Counted from the first letter of the stretch, positions 8,273 to 20,107 are shown. The stretch: DNA of 64,000 nucleotides from Verrucomicrobiota bacterium (GCA_016721945.1 JADKHC010000001.1:331466-395465); one strand, 5' to 3'. Translations and numbers: made by a program. The notes: generated by a model from the sequence alone, not told the origin.

Positions 8273-9466
8273 ATGTCCGATCTTCCGCTTTTCACTTCGC
8301 CCTTCGCCGAACTACGACGTCGCGGCCGCCACGCTATCGTGGAACTCCGCGCGCCCGCTCTCGTGCTCAGCACGTCGCACGTCAACGGCGGCTTGCGCGA
8401 CGATCTGCGCTTCCTCGTCAACCACCAGAGCTGTGAGCCGGTGAAACATCAGGAACGTTTCGAGCTAATCACCGGCATGGGGCAGGACGGTTATCACCGC
8501 CACGTCTGCGCCGAACTCGCACTCGATCCAGCGCAGACCGCTCTCATGGGCACCGCTGCCGCGATGCAGTATCTCGGGATCGTCACCCACACTTGGGCCG
8601 ACCTCTCCGTCACCGCCATCGTCACCGCCGGTGTGACAGGAAACGCCGGTTCGGCCGGCGACGCTGCGTTCTACGACGAACGTAATGGCACTTGGGAACG
8701 CACCACCCCGCTGCCCGAAGGAGCTAAACCAGCCGGTACCCACAACGGCACGATCAACACCCTGCTCATCTTCTCATCGCCGCTCAGCCCTAGCGCCCTC
8801 ACCCGCGCCGCGATGACCATGACCGAGGCCAAAACCAGCGCGCTGCTCGAGCTCGCCATCGGCAGCAAAAGCTCCTGGCGTCTCGCCACCGGTACCGGAA
8901 CCGATCAATTCGCCATCGCCACACCACGCGAAGGTGCCGCGCCTCGCACGTGGACCGGCAAACACACCAAAGCCGGCGAGCTCATCGGTCGCGCCGTCCG
9001 CGAAGCCACGCTCGAAGCCCTCCGCTGGCAAAATGGCCTTGAGCCCAGCTACACCCGCTCGATTTTTCACGCGCTCACGCGTTTTGGTCTGAGCGAAGAA
9101 GCCTTCAAACTCGCCCAAGAAAAACTTCTCTCTGAGCGCGAGTATCAGTTGCTCAAAGCCAACTGGAATCCCGTTATTTTTGAGCCGCAGCTCGCCGCTG
9201 CCGCTTATGCCTTTGGGTCCGTGCTCGACCGTATTCTCTGCGGCACGCTCAGCTCCTCCTCCGCTCGCGAAAGCCTCATCAACCAGGCCGCGCTCATGGC
9301 CGCCGGCCTCGCGACCCAGCCCGAGAACTTCTCCGTTTTTCGACGCGAACTCATTCCGCACATACCAGTTGATATCGCCAACACGCCCGCCCAACTCCTC
9401 CCCGCCGCCGTCGCCCTCGCCAACCACGCCATCGCCCTCGGCTGGCAGTACAAGTGGAAAAATTAG
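8273..9466 (+). CDS. cbiZ: Adenosylcobinamide amidohydrolase
   Basis: CbiZ removes the aminopropanol (nucleotide-loop) side chain of cobinamides and pseudocobalamin-type corrinoids to give cobyric acid, allowing salvage and remodelling. The 397-residue product carries the family segments VLSTSHVNGGLRDDLRFLVN, VTAGVTGNAGSAGD, GTINTLLIFSSPLS, TMTEAKTSALLEL and ATGTGTDQFAIA. Beyond residue ~235 it continues for about 160 residues of helical sequence that I do not recognise as another named domain. It sits between the two halves of MetH and directly before cbiB, the enzyme that re-attaches aminopropanol, so a corrinoid-remodelling role is well supported by context. Confidence 0.88.
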   Translation: MSDLPLFTSPFAELRRRGRHAIVELRAPALVLSTSHVNGGLRDDLRFLVNHQSCEPVKHQERFELITGMGQDGYHRHVCAELALDPAQTALMGTAAAMQYLGIVTHTWADLSVTAIVTAGVTGNAGSAGDAAFYDERNGTWERTTPLPEGAKPAGTHNGTINTLLIFSSPLSPSALTRAAMTMTEAKTSALLELAIGSKSSWRLATGTGTDQFAIATPREGAAPRTWTGKHTKAGELIGRAVREATLEALRWQNGLEPSYTRSIFHALTRFGLSEEAFKLAQEKLLSEREYQLLKANWNPVIFEPQLAAAAYAFGSVLDRILCGTLSSSSARESLINQAALMAAGLATQPENFSVFRRELIPHIPVDIANTPAQLLPAAVALANHAIALGWQYKWKN

Positions 9467-9556
9467 CCACCGATGAACACCGATAGACACAGATCCAATC
9501 CTAGCCACTTCGTATACTTCCGTATCTGTGTAAATCAGTGTTCATCGGTGGCTTTT
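9466..9556 (+). terminator. Long inverted repeat with T-run between cbiZ and cbiB
   Basis: Left arm 9466-9480 (GCCACCGATGAACAC) pairs perfectly with right arm 9538-9552, with further inner pairing ACACAGAT/ATCTGTGT at 9487-9494 and 9524-9531. The right arm is followed by TTTTT. It can act as a rho-independent terminator or attenuator after cbiZ, yet cbiB follows only 27 bases later. The sequence is of a type that recurs between genes in many bacterial genomes, so it may be a mobile palindromic repeat. Confidence 0.6.
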
Positions 9557-9582
9557 TCACAGTTTTCAAGCGCCCAGTGCCG

Positions 9583-10584
9583 ATGAACGATCTCAGCCCG
9601 ATCCTTTCATCACTCGTCGGTTACTTTGAGCCCCGCTTCGCTCTCTGGGCCGCGATCGGCCTGCTTATCGACGCCCTGATCGGCGATCCTGTTTTCTCCT
9701 GGCATCCGATCCGCTTGCTCGGCCGCTGGCTCAGCACGCTCGAAAACTTACTCTTCAAGATCGGCCTCAACGGCTACATCGGCGGCATCCTGCTTTTCCT
9801 TTTGCTAGCTGGTTCGGTTTTGCCACTCTGTTTCGCTTTCCTCGTCGGTGCTCACGCCCTCCACCCCATCGCTTTCGATTTCGCGACCGGGCTGGTCCTA
9901 TGGGCTTGCTTCGCCCTGCGCGACCTGATCGCCCATGGCGAACGCATCGCCCGAGCAGTCGCTCGTGGCGATCTGCCTGCGGCTCGCCAGGCGATCAGCA
10001 TGCTCGTCGGCCGCGACACCGACAAAATGGATCTTCGCGCCTGCGGTCGCGGTGCAGTCGAGAGCATGAGCGAAAATCTTGTCGATGGTGTCTTGTCCCC
10101 GCTCGCCTTCGCGCTGGCCTTCGGGCCGCTCGGTGCCGTGCTCTTCAAAATCACGAGCACCATGGACAGCATGGTCGGCTACAAAAACGACCGCTACCTC
10201 CGCTTCGGCTGGTGCGGTGCGCGACTCGACGATGTCGCAAATTTCCTCATCGCTCGCTGGTGCTTTCTGTTGCTCACCGTATTCGCTTTCTTGTTACCCG
10301 GTCTGCACGGCCGCAAGGCCTGGCGCTTTGGTCGCGCGCAACACGCTCTCGTGCCCGGCCCCAACAGTGGCTGGCCCGAAGCCACGATGGCGGGCGCGCT
10401 CGGCCTGCGCCTCATCGGCCCGCTCTACAAAAATGGCGTCCTTGTCTGTGACCTCTGGTTAGGCGATCCCGCCGATCCCGCTGGTGCCGACCAACGCGAC
10501 ATCCGTCGCTGCTACCAATTGCTGATTTTCACCACCGTGGTAACCTTCGCCACCGGCTGGGCCTTTTCCCATTTCATCGCTTAA
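9583..10584 (+). CDS. cbiB: Adenosylcobinamide-phosphate synthase
   Basis: CbiB (CobD) is an inner-membrane enzyme that joins aminopropanol or its phosphate to adenosylcobyric acid, making adenosylcobinamide (phosphate). The 333-residue product has the N-terminal hallmark LIGDPVFSWHPIRLLGRWLSTLE, the central DLRACGRGAVESMSENLVDGVLSPLAFA and MVGYKNDRYLRFGWCGARLDD, and several membrane segments. The ATG at 9583 is preferred; an in-frame GTG at 9538 lies inside the preceding hairpin. It works in series with CbiZ (removal of the old loop) and uses the cobyric acid made by CobQ. The second metH half follows after 11 bases. Confidence 0.93.
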   Translation: MNDLSPILSSLVGYFEPRFALWAAIGLLIDALIGDPVFSWHPIRLLGRWLSTLENLLFKIGLNGYIGGILLFLLLAGSVLPLCFAFLVGAHALHPIAFDFATGLVLWACFALRDLIAHGERIARAVARGDLPAARQAISMLVGRDTDKMDLRACGRGAVESMSENLVDGVLSPLAFALAFGPLGAVLFKITSTMDSMVGYKNDRYLRFGWCGARLDDVANFLIARWCFLLLTVFAFLLPGLHGRKAWRFGRAQHALVPGPNSGWPEATMAGALGLRLIGPLYKNGVLVCDLWLGDPADPAGADQRDIRRCYQLLIFTTVVTFATGWAFSHFIA

Positions 10585-10595
10585 AACTCCTTACT

Positions 10596-13307
<2,712 letters not shown>

Positions 13308-13353
13308 GATTCCGCATCTCTGTTTTCCACATAATCCCACTTCGACCAGATTC

Positions 13354-13383
13354 TGCTTTGCGTCTTCGCGCCTTTGCGTGAGC
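13354..13383 (+). repeat. Solo copy of the GxxExxY-flanking repeat
   Basis: This 30-mer matches the right arm of the inverted repeat at 39840-39869 at 28 of 30 positions, in the same orientation. It stands alone 13 bases before the helicase start, without a GxxExxY gene nearby. This suggests a dispersed element that is not confined to one locus. Confidence 0.75.
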
Positions 13384-13396
13384 GTCATCGGGTTTC

Positions 13397-15406
13397 ATGG
13401 ATTTCGAACTAGACAACGCTCCCGCCCGCGACGCCGTTCCGCCGATAGATTTCCGCGCACAGCTCAACGACGAGCAGTTCGCCGCCGTCACCGCCGAACC
13501 CGGTCCGCTCCTCGTCCTCGCTGGCGCCGGCTCTGGCAAAACCCGCACGCTCACCTACCGCGTGGCCTATCTGCTTTCGCAAGGCGTGAAGCCCTCGGAA
13601 ATCCTCCTCCTCACGTTCACCAACAAAGCCGCGAAGGAAATGCTCCACCGCGTGCAGGAGCTCACCGGCGTCGAGCCCGGCCGTTTCTGGGGCGGCACGT
13701 TTCACTCCATCGGCCACCGCGCGCTCCGCATCTACGGCGAGTCGCTCAACCTCCCGCGCAACTTCACGATTCTCGATGCCGACGAATCCGAAAGCCTGCT
13801 CAAGCAGGTCGTCGAGTCCGAAGACAAACTATTCTTTAAGGACAAAACCAACCCGCGCCCCGGCCCGCTCTTCAGCGTCATTTCCCTCGCGCGCAACACC
13901 CAGCTCGGGTTCGCCGACACCGTCGACAAAAACTTCCAGCAGTACAAAGAAATCAAACAGGTCTTCGCGCCCTTCGCCGCCGCCTACGCGAAAAAGAAGC
14001 GCGAGCAAAACGTCGTCGATTACGACGATCTGCTCGAATATTGGCTCGCCCTGCTGCGAGACGTCCCCGAAGTCGCGACCTATTTCGCCCATCGTTTCCG
14101 TCACATCCTCGTCGACGAATACCAGGACACCAACACCATCCAGTCCCAGATCATCGACCGACTCGGCGCGCACCACCGCATCATGGCCGTGGGCGACGAC
14201 GCACAGTGCATCTACTCCTGGCGCGGTGCGAATTTCGAAAACATCATGACCTTCCCGGATCGCCACCCCGGCACGGTCATCCATCGCATCGAAACGAATT
14301 ACCGATCCACTCCCCAGATCTTAGCGCTCGCCAATGGAGTTCTCCTCGCGCAGCCGAAAGGCCGACACTTCGAGAAAGAACTTCGCGCCCACCGCGGCCA
14401 CGCGAACAAGCCCTACGTCATGCAGGCAATGGACGACCGCGAGCAAGCCGAGTTCATCCTCAAACGCATCCGCTCGCTCACCGAAGACGAAGGCGTTTCC
14501 CCCAACGAAATCGCCATCCTCTACCGCTCGCACTTCCTCGCACTCGAAGTCCAGCTCGCGCTCTCGAAGGCCGGCATGGCCTACCAGATCACGAGCGGCG
14601 TGAAATTCTTCGAACGCCAACACGTCCGCGATCTCGTTGCGCTCATCACCTTCGTCTACAATCCCGCCAACGCCTCCGCGTGGAGCCGCATCGCCATTCT
14701 TCTCCCGAAAATCGGCGAAAAAGGCGCGGTCAAAATCTACGAAGCCGCCCTCGATCACGCGCGCCTGATGAAGAAAGATTTCATCGACGCCCTCGCGACC
14801 GACGACGTGAAATCCAAAGTCCCGAAAGACGCGAAAGAGGAATGGAATTCGTTCTGCGCCTCGCTCGCCGAAGTCGCCGACTACATGCGCAACGACAAAC
14901 CCGCCAAGGCCGTCGAAATAGCGATAGACGGTTGGTACGGTGATTATCTGCGCGGCGCCTTCGCCGACTACATCGACCGACTCGACGAATTGAAAGCCAT
15001 GGTCGGCTTCGCCCAGCGCTACGACAACATGCAGGATCTCCTCGCGCAGATCGTACTGCTCAACGGCGAAACGAGCGACCGCCAGGTCGACGCCGATGCC
15101 GAAGCGATTAAGCTAACCACCGTCCATCAGGCAAAAGGCCTGGAGTACGACGTCGTGTTTCTCATCGGCCTCGCCGACGGACAATTCCCCGGCCGCCGCT
15201 CGATCGAAGCCGGTGACGTCGAAGAAGAACGCCGCCTCTTCTACGTCGCCGTCACCCGTGCGCGCAACGAACTCTACCTCTGTTATCCCCGCGTCGCGAC
15301 CCGCGCCGGCCCCGGCGGCATGCTCCTCTCGCCCAGTCGTTTTCTGACCGAGATCGACCAGAACCTTTACGAACCCCTAAAAATCAAGCGCAGCTACGGT
15401 TGGTGA
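13397..15406 (+). CDS. UvrD/PcrA-family ATP-dependent DNA helicase
   Basis: This 669-residue superfamily 1A 3'-5' helicase is the UvrD/Rep/PcrA type used in repair and replication restart. It has Q-motif LNDEQFAAV, Walker A GAGSGKT (43-49), motif Ia LLTFTNKAAKEM, GGTFHSIGHRALR, Walker B ILVDEYQDTN, motif III VGDDAQCIYSWRGA, motif IV ETNYRST, motif V TTVHQAKGLEYDVVFLIGL and motif VI EERRLFYVAVTRARNEL. Length is close to PcrA but lacks the C-terminal extension, so UvrD versus Rep cannot be decided from sequence alone. It stands alone between metH and a lipoprotein gene. Confidence 0.92.
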   Translation: MDFELDNAPARDAVPPIDFRAQLNDEQFAAVTAEPGPLLVLAGAGSGKTRTLTYRVAYLLSQGVKPSEILLLTFTNKAAKEMLHRVQELTGVEPGRFWGGTFHSIGHRALRIYGESLNLPRNFTILDADESESLLKQVVESEDKLFFKDKTNPRPGPLFSVISLARNTQLGFADTVDKNFQQYKEIKQVFAPFAAAYAKKKREQNVVDYDDLLEYWLALLRDVPEVATYFAHRFRHILVDEYQDTNTIQSQIIDRLGAHHRIMAVGDDAQCIYSWRGANFENIMTFPDRHPGTVIHRIETNYRSTPQILALANGVLLAQPKGRHFEKELRAHRGHANKPYVMQAMDDREQAEFILKRIRSLTEDEGVSPNEIAILYRSHFLALEVQLALSKAGMAYQITSGVKFFERQHVRDLVALITFVYNPANASAWSRIAILLPKIGEKGAVKIYEAALDHARLMKKDFIDALATDDVKSKVPKDAKEEWNSFCASLAEVADYMRNDKPAKAVEIAIDGWYGDYLRGAFADYIDRLDELKAMVGFAQRYDNMQDLLAQIVLLNGETSDRQVDADAEAIKLTTVHQAKGLEYDVVFLIGLADGQFPGRRSIEAGDVEEERRLFYVAVTRARNELYLCYPRVATRAGPGGMLLSPSRFLTEIDQNLYEPLKIKRSYGW

Positions 15407-15542
15407 AGTAATTTCAATAGCTTGATTTCAACTTGTCTTGCGCTGACGGAATGGTTCTCTGAGCAAGCCATCACCATCGGTTCGGCTTTAATGATCGCTC
15501 AGCGGGATTTGCAGACGGCCTGTTTCGCCATTTCAGGAAGAA

Positions 15543-17273
15543 ATGACACCTCATAGTCGAAACACCTTAAGCCGAACCTTACGATACAACCCAATTATTC
15601 CACCATCAATCGTGCGTCTCAAAACCCTCTCTTCATTTTTGCTTTCTGCCGTTTTGCTCTGCTGCCTTACTGCCTGCGGCGGTGGCAGTAATTCCGGGCA
15701 AGCGACGGCGCCAACCACCCCGTCCACCCCTACCCCGCCGCTGAGTGTGGCGTACCCTGTGAATCCTGAGCTTCGAGTGGGAATCATAAGTTCCCGCCAA
15801 ACTCCCTTAGTGGCCAATACCACAAAGGGTATGCGTATAACATTCACTCTCCAACAGGGCTCGCTTCCTCCAGGCATGACGTTGAACAACGATGGCAGCT
15901 ATTCCGGCACACCGACCCAGGAAGGCACCTACGATTTCTCTATTCAAATCACCAACGACGGACGTCAGGCGACGGATACGATCCATGTCTCAGTCGTTCC
16001 TGTGAATTATGAATCGCCGCTAGAGGGCGATCCAGGCCTAGCCTCGTTCCGGCCAGCCACAAACGCACCCGCATATTACGTGGACGCGGTGAATGGGATG
16101 GATTCCTATGACGGAAACTCGCCAGCCAAAGCCTGGAGGACGCTCGCAAAACTCAACTCGATCACGCTTAAGGCCGGCGATGTCGTTCGCCTGGCGCGAG
16201 GTTCGGTTTGGAACGAAACCTTGTATTTCGAATCTACGGAACTCGGAACCTCTAGCGCTCCGATTATCGTCGAGGCATACGGTTCGGGCGTGGCCCCGAC
16301 GATCTCCACGACTTATCCGACCGCTGTGCATATAGGGAGCAGCTACATCACAATCCTAGATCTTCGAGTTTGTGACGCCCAATGGGGATTCGATATCAGA
16401 AGGGAAGCGCAGTATGTGGTGCTGGCGGGCAACGAGGTCATCAATACAAGTATCGGAATTTACGCCGATGGCAGTGGCCATCGGTTTCTCTCCAACTATA
16501 TCCACGACCTCCGCATGATCCATAACAACCCGCGGGACCCGAATGACTACTACGGCGCTGTGGGCGTCATCTTTGTTGGCTCGAACATGGAAGCCGCCTG
16601 GAACCGTCTCGTGAACTGCATTGCGCCCATTTATGATTTTGAGGTCAGTGGTGGCGCCTTCCAGTCGTATGGATCTCAACCAGTCCAGCACATCCACATC
16701 CATCACAACCTGGCAAATAACGTAAATAGCTTCATGGATTTGTACAGTGGCACCGACGATCTCGTCATAGCACACAACCTCATCATCAATTCCCGCAGAG
16801 GCCTTTGTTTCCAATTCGATGACGTTTCGGGCTCCGTTAATACCTATTCCGGAGTTCGATTTGAGAACAATACCGTACTTAGTGACCCCAGGGTCACTAA
16901 GGAGGCGGTCTTCTATTTCGCGAGCAACCACGTGGGCCAACTGCTTCCAGGCAACAGCATGATCATACGAAACAACATAATCGGGTCCAACATGCGCCTT
17001 TGCCACAACCCCGAAGCTCTCGGCGCGAATCTCACGCACGACCACAACCTGTACAATTTCACATCAGGAGGAAGCCTCGGCACTCTCACGCTCGACCCGA
17101 CCGAGAAAACCGGGGATCCAAAATTCGTTGATCCGTCGAAAACAGATTTCCGTCTGATGCCCGGTAGTCCAGCTATCGATGTCGGAAGTGCCGCGCTCTA
17201 CAACTATGATCTAGATAATACCGCCATTCCGAACGGCACTTCACCCGATATGGGGGCCTATGAAAGGTACTAA
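15543..17273 (+). CDS. Putative Ig/cadherin-like plus beta-helix lipoprotein
   Basis: This 576-residue exported protein has a hydrophobic signal ending in the lipobox LTAC (Cys near residue 45), then a Gly/Ser and Pro/Thr-rich linker. A putative-Ig domain follows (LPPGMTLNNDGSYSGTPTQEGTYDF at about 105-130, typical of He_PIG repeats). From about 175 onward comes a right-handed parallel beta-helix (YYVDAVNGMDSYDGNSPAKAWRTL, repeated short turns, and the terminal motif SPAIDVGSAA...PDMGAYERY) found in polysaccharide-binding or lyase-like proteins. Start is uncertain: ATG 15543 follows an AGGAAG site, but GTG 15612 would give a more normal signal peptide. No catalytic residues can be assigned, so a specific enzyme name is not justified. 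Confidence 0.8.
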   Translation: MTPHSRNTLSRTLRYNPIIPPSIVRLKTLSSFLLSAVLLCCLTACGGGSNSGQATAPTTPSTPTPPLSVAYPVNPELRVGIISSRQTPLVANTTKGMRITFTLQQGSLPPGMTLNNDGSYSGTPTQEGTYDFSIQITNDGRQATDTIHVSVVPVNYESPLEGDPGLASFRPATNAPAYYVDAVNGMDSYDGNSPAKAWRTLAKLNSITLKAGDVVRLARGSVWNETLYFESTELGTSSAPIIVEAYGSGVAPTISTTYPTAVHIGSSYITILDLRVCDAQWGFDIRREAQYVVLAGNEVINTSIGIYADGSGHRFLSNYIHDLRMIHNNPRDPNDYYGAVGVIFVGSNMEAAWNRLVNCIAPIYDFEVSGGAFQSYGSQPVQHIHIHHNLANNVNSFMDLYSGTDDLVIAHNLIINSRRGLCFQFDDVSGSVNTYSGVRFENNTVLSDPRVTKEAVFYFASNHVGQLLPGNSMIIRNNIIGSNMRLCHNPEALGANLTHDHNLYNFTSGGSLGTLTLDPTEKTGDPKFVDPSKTDFRLMPGSPAIDVGSAALYNYDLDNTAIPNGTSPDMGAYERY

Positions 17274-17500
17274 CATCTTCAACAAATGCCGGTAAAAGGC
17301 TGGAGGGTACCTGCTACATTTTGAGTTTCCGAAATTAGAGCCGAACTAATAAGGATAGATAACAACTATAACGCCTTCGGTTCGGCAAACCACAGAGGCG
17401 TTGCCTAGACCCTGACGCTCAAGATGTCTCATCCTTCATTGTTAATATCTTTCTTCAGAAATTTCTGGCGTGATCAGCCGTGTCGCATCACACCGGTTTC

Positions 17501-18211
17501 ATGATCACAACGCGTTCGTTTGCGGTGCTTGGTGTTCTCCTCTCAGTCGGCCTCGCCGTCTTTGGCGTGCAGGTCGGCCTGGCGGTTAAAAAGGGACGCG
17601 AGTTCGATCGCTACCTCACCGTGCGCGGGCTTTCCGAGCGCGAGGTCAAGTCGACGCTCGCCATCTGGCCGATCCGCTTCGCCGTCTACGCCGACGACCT
17701 CCCGCAGCTCAAACAGTCGATCGAAAAAACCAAGGGAGTGGTTCAAGTTTTTCTGACCGAACAAGGCATCACCGCCGAAAGCGTTTCCTACGGATTACCC
17801 GTCGTGTCCGACAAAGATGAAGAGCGTTCGCGCGAGGACCAAAACCCATTGCCACGCTACAAAGCGGTCATCACGCTGGTCGTGCGCAGCGCCAAAGTCG
17901 ACGTCGTCAAACAGGCGATCCAGCACGCCGATTCGTTGCTCGAAAAAGGAATCACGCTCGTCTCAAACGAATACGGCGACCACACGCAGTTCCTCTTCGA
18001 CGGCGTCAACGCGGTGAAGCCCGACATGATCAAAGAAGCTACGGCCAACGCCCGTATCGCCGCCGAAAAATTCGCCCAAGATTCCAAAGCCAAAGTCGGT
18101 TCCATCCGCCGTGCCTATCAAGGTGTGCTCGAAATCGACGACCGCGACGTCGCCACGCCCGAGATCAAAGTCCTCCGCGTCGTCACGACCGTGGATTTCT
18201 TTTTCGAGTAA
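17501..18211 (+). CDS. SIMPL domain-containing protein
   Basis: This 236-residue protein is of the SIMPL (DUF541) family, with one N-terminal membrane anchor or signal (residues about 5-25). The conserved pattern is FDRYLTVRGLSEREVKSTLAIWPI, LTEQGITAESVSYGLPVVSD, a mid-region YKAVITLVVRSAKVDVVKQA and ANARIAAEKFAQDSKAKVGSIRRAYQG. Members are periplasmic or cell-surface oligomers of poorly defined role; some act in oxidative stress. ATG 17501 is chosen over a GTG at 17480. The 227-base gap before it holds nothing I can identify. Confidence 0.85.
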   Translation: MITTRSFAVLGVLLSVGLAVFGVQVGLAVKKGREFDRYLTVRGLSEREVKSTLAIWPIRFAVYADDLPQLKQSIEKTKGVVQVFLTEQGITAESVSYGLPVVSDKDEERSREDQNPLPRYKAVITLVVRSAKVDVVKQAIQHADSLLEKGITLVSNEYGDHTQFLFDGVNAVKPDMIKEATANARIAAEKFAQDSKAKVGSIRRAYQGVLEIDDRDVATPEIKVLRVVTTVDFFFE

Positions 18212-18307
18212 GTGGCCATTGTCTCGTCAGTACTCAGCGAAAAGCGGAGTGGACTCGATTCTCTGATCAGCTAGAAAGCACCGTAAGGCTTTTCAGTTTT
18301 ATGAGTT

Positions 18308-18372
18308 GATGTAGGCGGGGTGCCCTCACCCCGCATAAACGCCAAGCGGGGTGAGGGCACCCCGCCTACATC
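18308..18372. repeat. Double-hairpin palindromic repeat, copy 1
   Basis: A 65-base element whose two 27-base halves (18308-18334 and 18346-18372) are perfect inverted copies around an 11-base centre. Each half also folds by itself: GCGGGGTG/CACCCCGC with loop CCCT on the left and the same arms with loop AGGG on the right, inside a GATGTAG/CTACATC outer stem. The layout is the same as at 41549-41600, so this looks like a REP- or MITE-like family. Confidence 0.85.
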
Positions 18373-18418
18373 CAACCGCTGAGTCGGCCTAACTGACGAA
18401 TCTCATCCTCCCATTTCC

Positions 18419-18715
18419 ATGAATCCTTCTTCCGCCAAACCAACCGCCTCCGCCAAGCCTCGTGAAGTCGTCGTCCGCGAAGTGCCGATCGAACTTTGCC
18501 AGTTCATTAAATTCGGCGGGCTCAGCGGCAGCGGCGGCGAAGCTAAACAACTCATCGCCGAGGGCAGCGTGTTGCTCAATGGCGTGCTCGAAAAACAGAA
18601 GCGGGGGGGGCTTCCAACTGTTCCCAACTTTCGCTGGGCGATAGCAAGTATCCAGTTCGATTTTGCCACAGGCTTCGATTCCATCCCTCTGGATTCTTCA
18701 CTTCGTTCAGAATGA
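18419..18715 (+). CDS. S4-type RNA-binding protein with repeat-derived C-terminus
   Basis: Residues about 17-62 match the small YbcJ-like S4 family: IELCQFIKFGGLSGSGGEAKQLIAEGSVLLNGVLEKQKR, which would bind structured RNA. The expected continuation (a RxGRKLRPGD-like strand) is absent. After an eight-G run at 18603-18610 the sequence becomes unrelated, and the last codons and the stop (LDSSLRSE) come from a CTTCACTTCGTTCAGAATGA-type repeat. Neither other frame after the G-run restores the domain. The gene therefore appears truncated by repeat insertion, and the 98-residue product may be non-functional. Confidence 0.6.
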   Translation: MNPSSAKPTASAKPREVVVREVPIELCQFIKFGGLSGSGGEAKQLIAEGSVLLNGVLEKQKRGGLPTVPNFRWAIASIQFDFATGFDSIPLDSSLRSE

Positions 18716-18766
18716 CAGTCCTGGCTATTGAGCATCTCAAGCCTTGAGCAGCGCCCCTCTTCGCAC

Positions 18767-20107
18767 ATGTCCTTCTCTTCTTTAGGCCTGATCGAGCCTC
18801 TCCTGCGCGCTGTCGCGGAACGTAATTATTCCACGCCCACGCCGATCCAGACCGAGGCTATCCCTGCGATTCTGCGCGGCAGCGATGTGCAAGCCTCGGC
18901 GCAGACTGGCTCGGGAAAAACCGCCGCCTTCGCGCTGCCAATCCTGCAACACCTCGCCACCACGCGCCGGGAACGTGGCCGTTTTGTCCGCGCACTGATT
19001 CTGGTTCCGACGCGTGAACTCGCGGCGCAGATCGGCGAATCGTTTCGTGTCTACGCGCGCTTTCTCCCTGAGCCGATTAAAACTTTGGTGGTTTATGGTG
19101 GTGTCTCCATCAACCCACAGATGATGGCACTCGGCGGTGGTGCAGACGTGATCGTCGCCACGCCCGGACGACTGCTCGACCTGATCGATCACAACGCCGT
19201 GTCGCTCTCCGCCGTCTCGACGCTCGTGCTCGACGAAGCCGACCGGCTGTTTGAGTTCGGCTTCACCGACGAGTTTAACCGCATCCTCGGCCTACTCCCG
19301 GCACGGCGGCAAAACCTGCTTTTCTCCGCCACGTTCCCCGCCGAGGTGCAGTCACTCGCAACCAATCTCCTACACGAACCAGTTCGCATCGCCATCGCTG
19401 CCGAACCAGCGAACAAGCCCGACATCCTCCAGCGAGTGATCGAGGTCGATGCGCCGCAGCGCACGCAGCTATTGCGTCACTTGATCGAGGCCAACGCCTG
19501 GACGCGTGTGCTCGTTTTCGTGGCCACGAAATACGCGACCGAACATGTCGCGGAAAAACTCCGCCGGGCCGGGCTCGCCGCTTCCGCACTGCATGGCGAA
19601 CTCAGTCAGGGCGCGCGCACGCAGGCGCTGGCGGATTTCAAAGCGTCAAAAATTCGCGTACTTGTTGCCACCGATCTCGCCGCGCGTGGGCTCGACATCA
19701 TCGAGCTTCCGGTCGTGGTGAACTTCGATCTGCCGCGTTCCGCCGTGGATTACACGCATCGCATCGGCCGCACCGGACGCGCGGGCGAGAGCGGTGTCGC
19801 GGTCAGTTTTGTCAGCGCCGATACGCATGCCCATTTTTGCCTGATCGAAAAACGTCATCAGCTCGATCTGCCGCGCGAACAAATCGAGGGTTTCGAACCA
19901 GTAGAAACCGACATACCGGCCCCAGCCTCGACCGGAGGCGTAAAAGGCAAACGCAAGAGCAAGAAAGACAAATTACGCGAAGCCGCCGCACGCCAGCAAA
20001 CCGGCACCGCGTCCGAATCATCGCCTGCTCGCGAGTCCGCCTCCATGCCCACGCTACAGCCAGAAATCAAATTCTCCTGGCGACGTCGTCCGAGCAGCCT
20101 GCGTTGA
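18767..20107 (+). CDS. rhlE: DEAD-box ATP-dependent RNA helicase (RhlE-like)
   Basis: This 446-residue superfamily 2 RNA helicase has all core motifs: Q-motif PTPIQTEAIP (24-33), motif I AQTGSGKT (45-52), Ia PTRELAAQ, TPGR, II DEAD in VLDEADRLFEFGF, III SAT, IV VLVFVATK, V ATDLAARGLDI and VI HRIGRTGRAG. A basic, low-complexity tail (KGKRKSKKDKLRE and following) suits RNA contacts. ATG 18767 is used because it places the Q-motif at the usual distance; an upstream in-frame start would add 13 residues. RhlE-type proteins act in ribosome assembly and RNA turnover; the exact paralogue assignment is tentative. Confidence 0.9.
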   Translation: MSFSSLGLIEPLLRAVAERNYSTPTPIQTEAIPAILRGSDVQASAQTGSGKTAAFALPILQHLATTRRERGRFVRALILVPTRELAAQIGESFRVYARFLPEPIKTLVVYGGVSINPQMMALGGGADVIVATPGRLLDLIDHNAVSLSAVSTLVLDEADRLFEFGFTDEFNRILGLLPARRQNLLFSATFPAEVQSLATNLLHEPVRIAIAAEPANKPDILQRVIEVDAPQRTQLLRHLIEANAWTRVLVFVATKYATEHVAEKLRRAGLAASALHGELSQGARTQALADFKASKIRVLVATDLAARGLDIIELPVVVNFDLPRSAVDYTHRIGRTGRAGESGVAVSFVSADTHAHFCLIEKRHQLDLPREQIEGFEPVETDIPAPASTGGVKGKRKSKKDKLREAAARQQTGTASESSPARESASMPTLQPEIKFSWRRRPSSLR

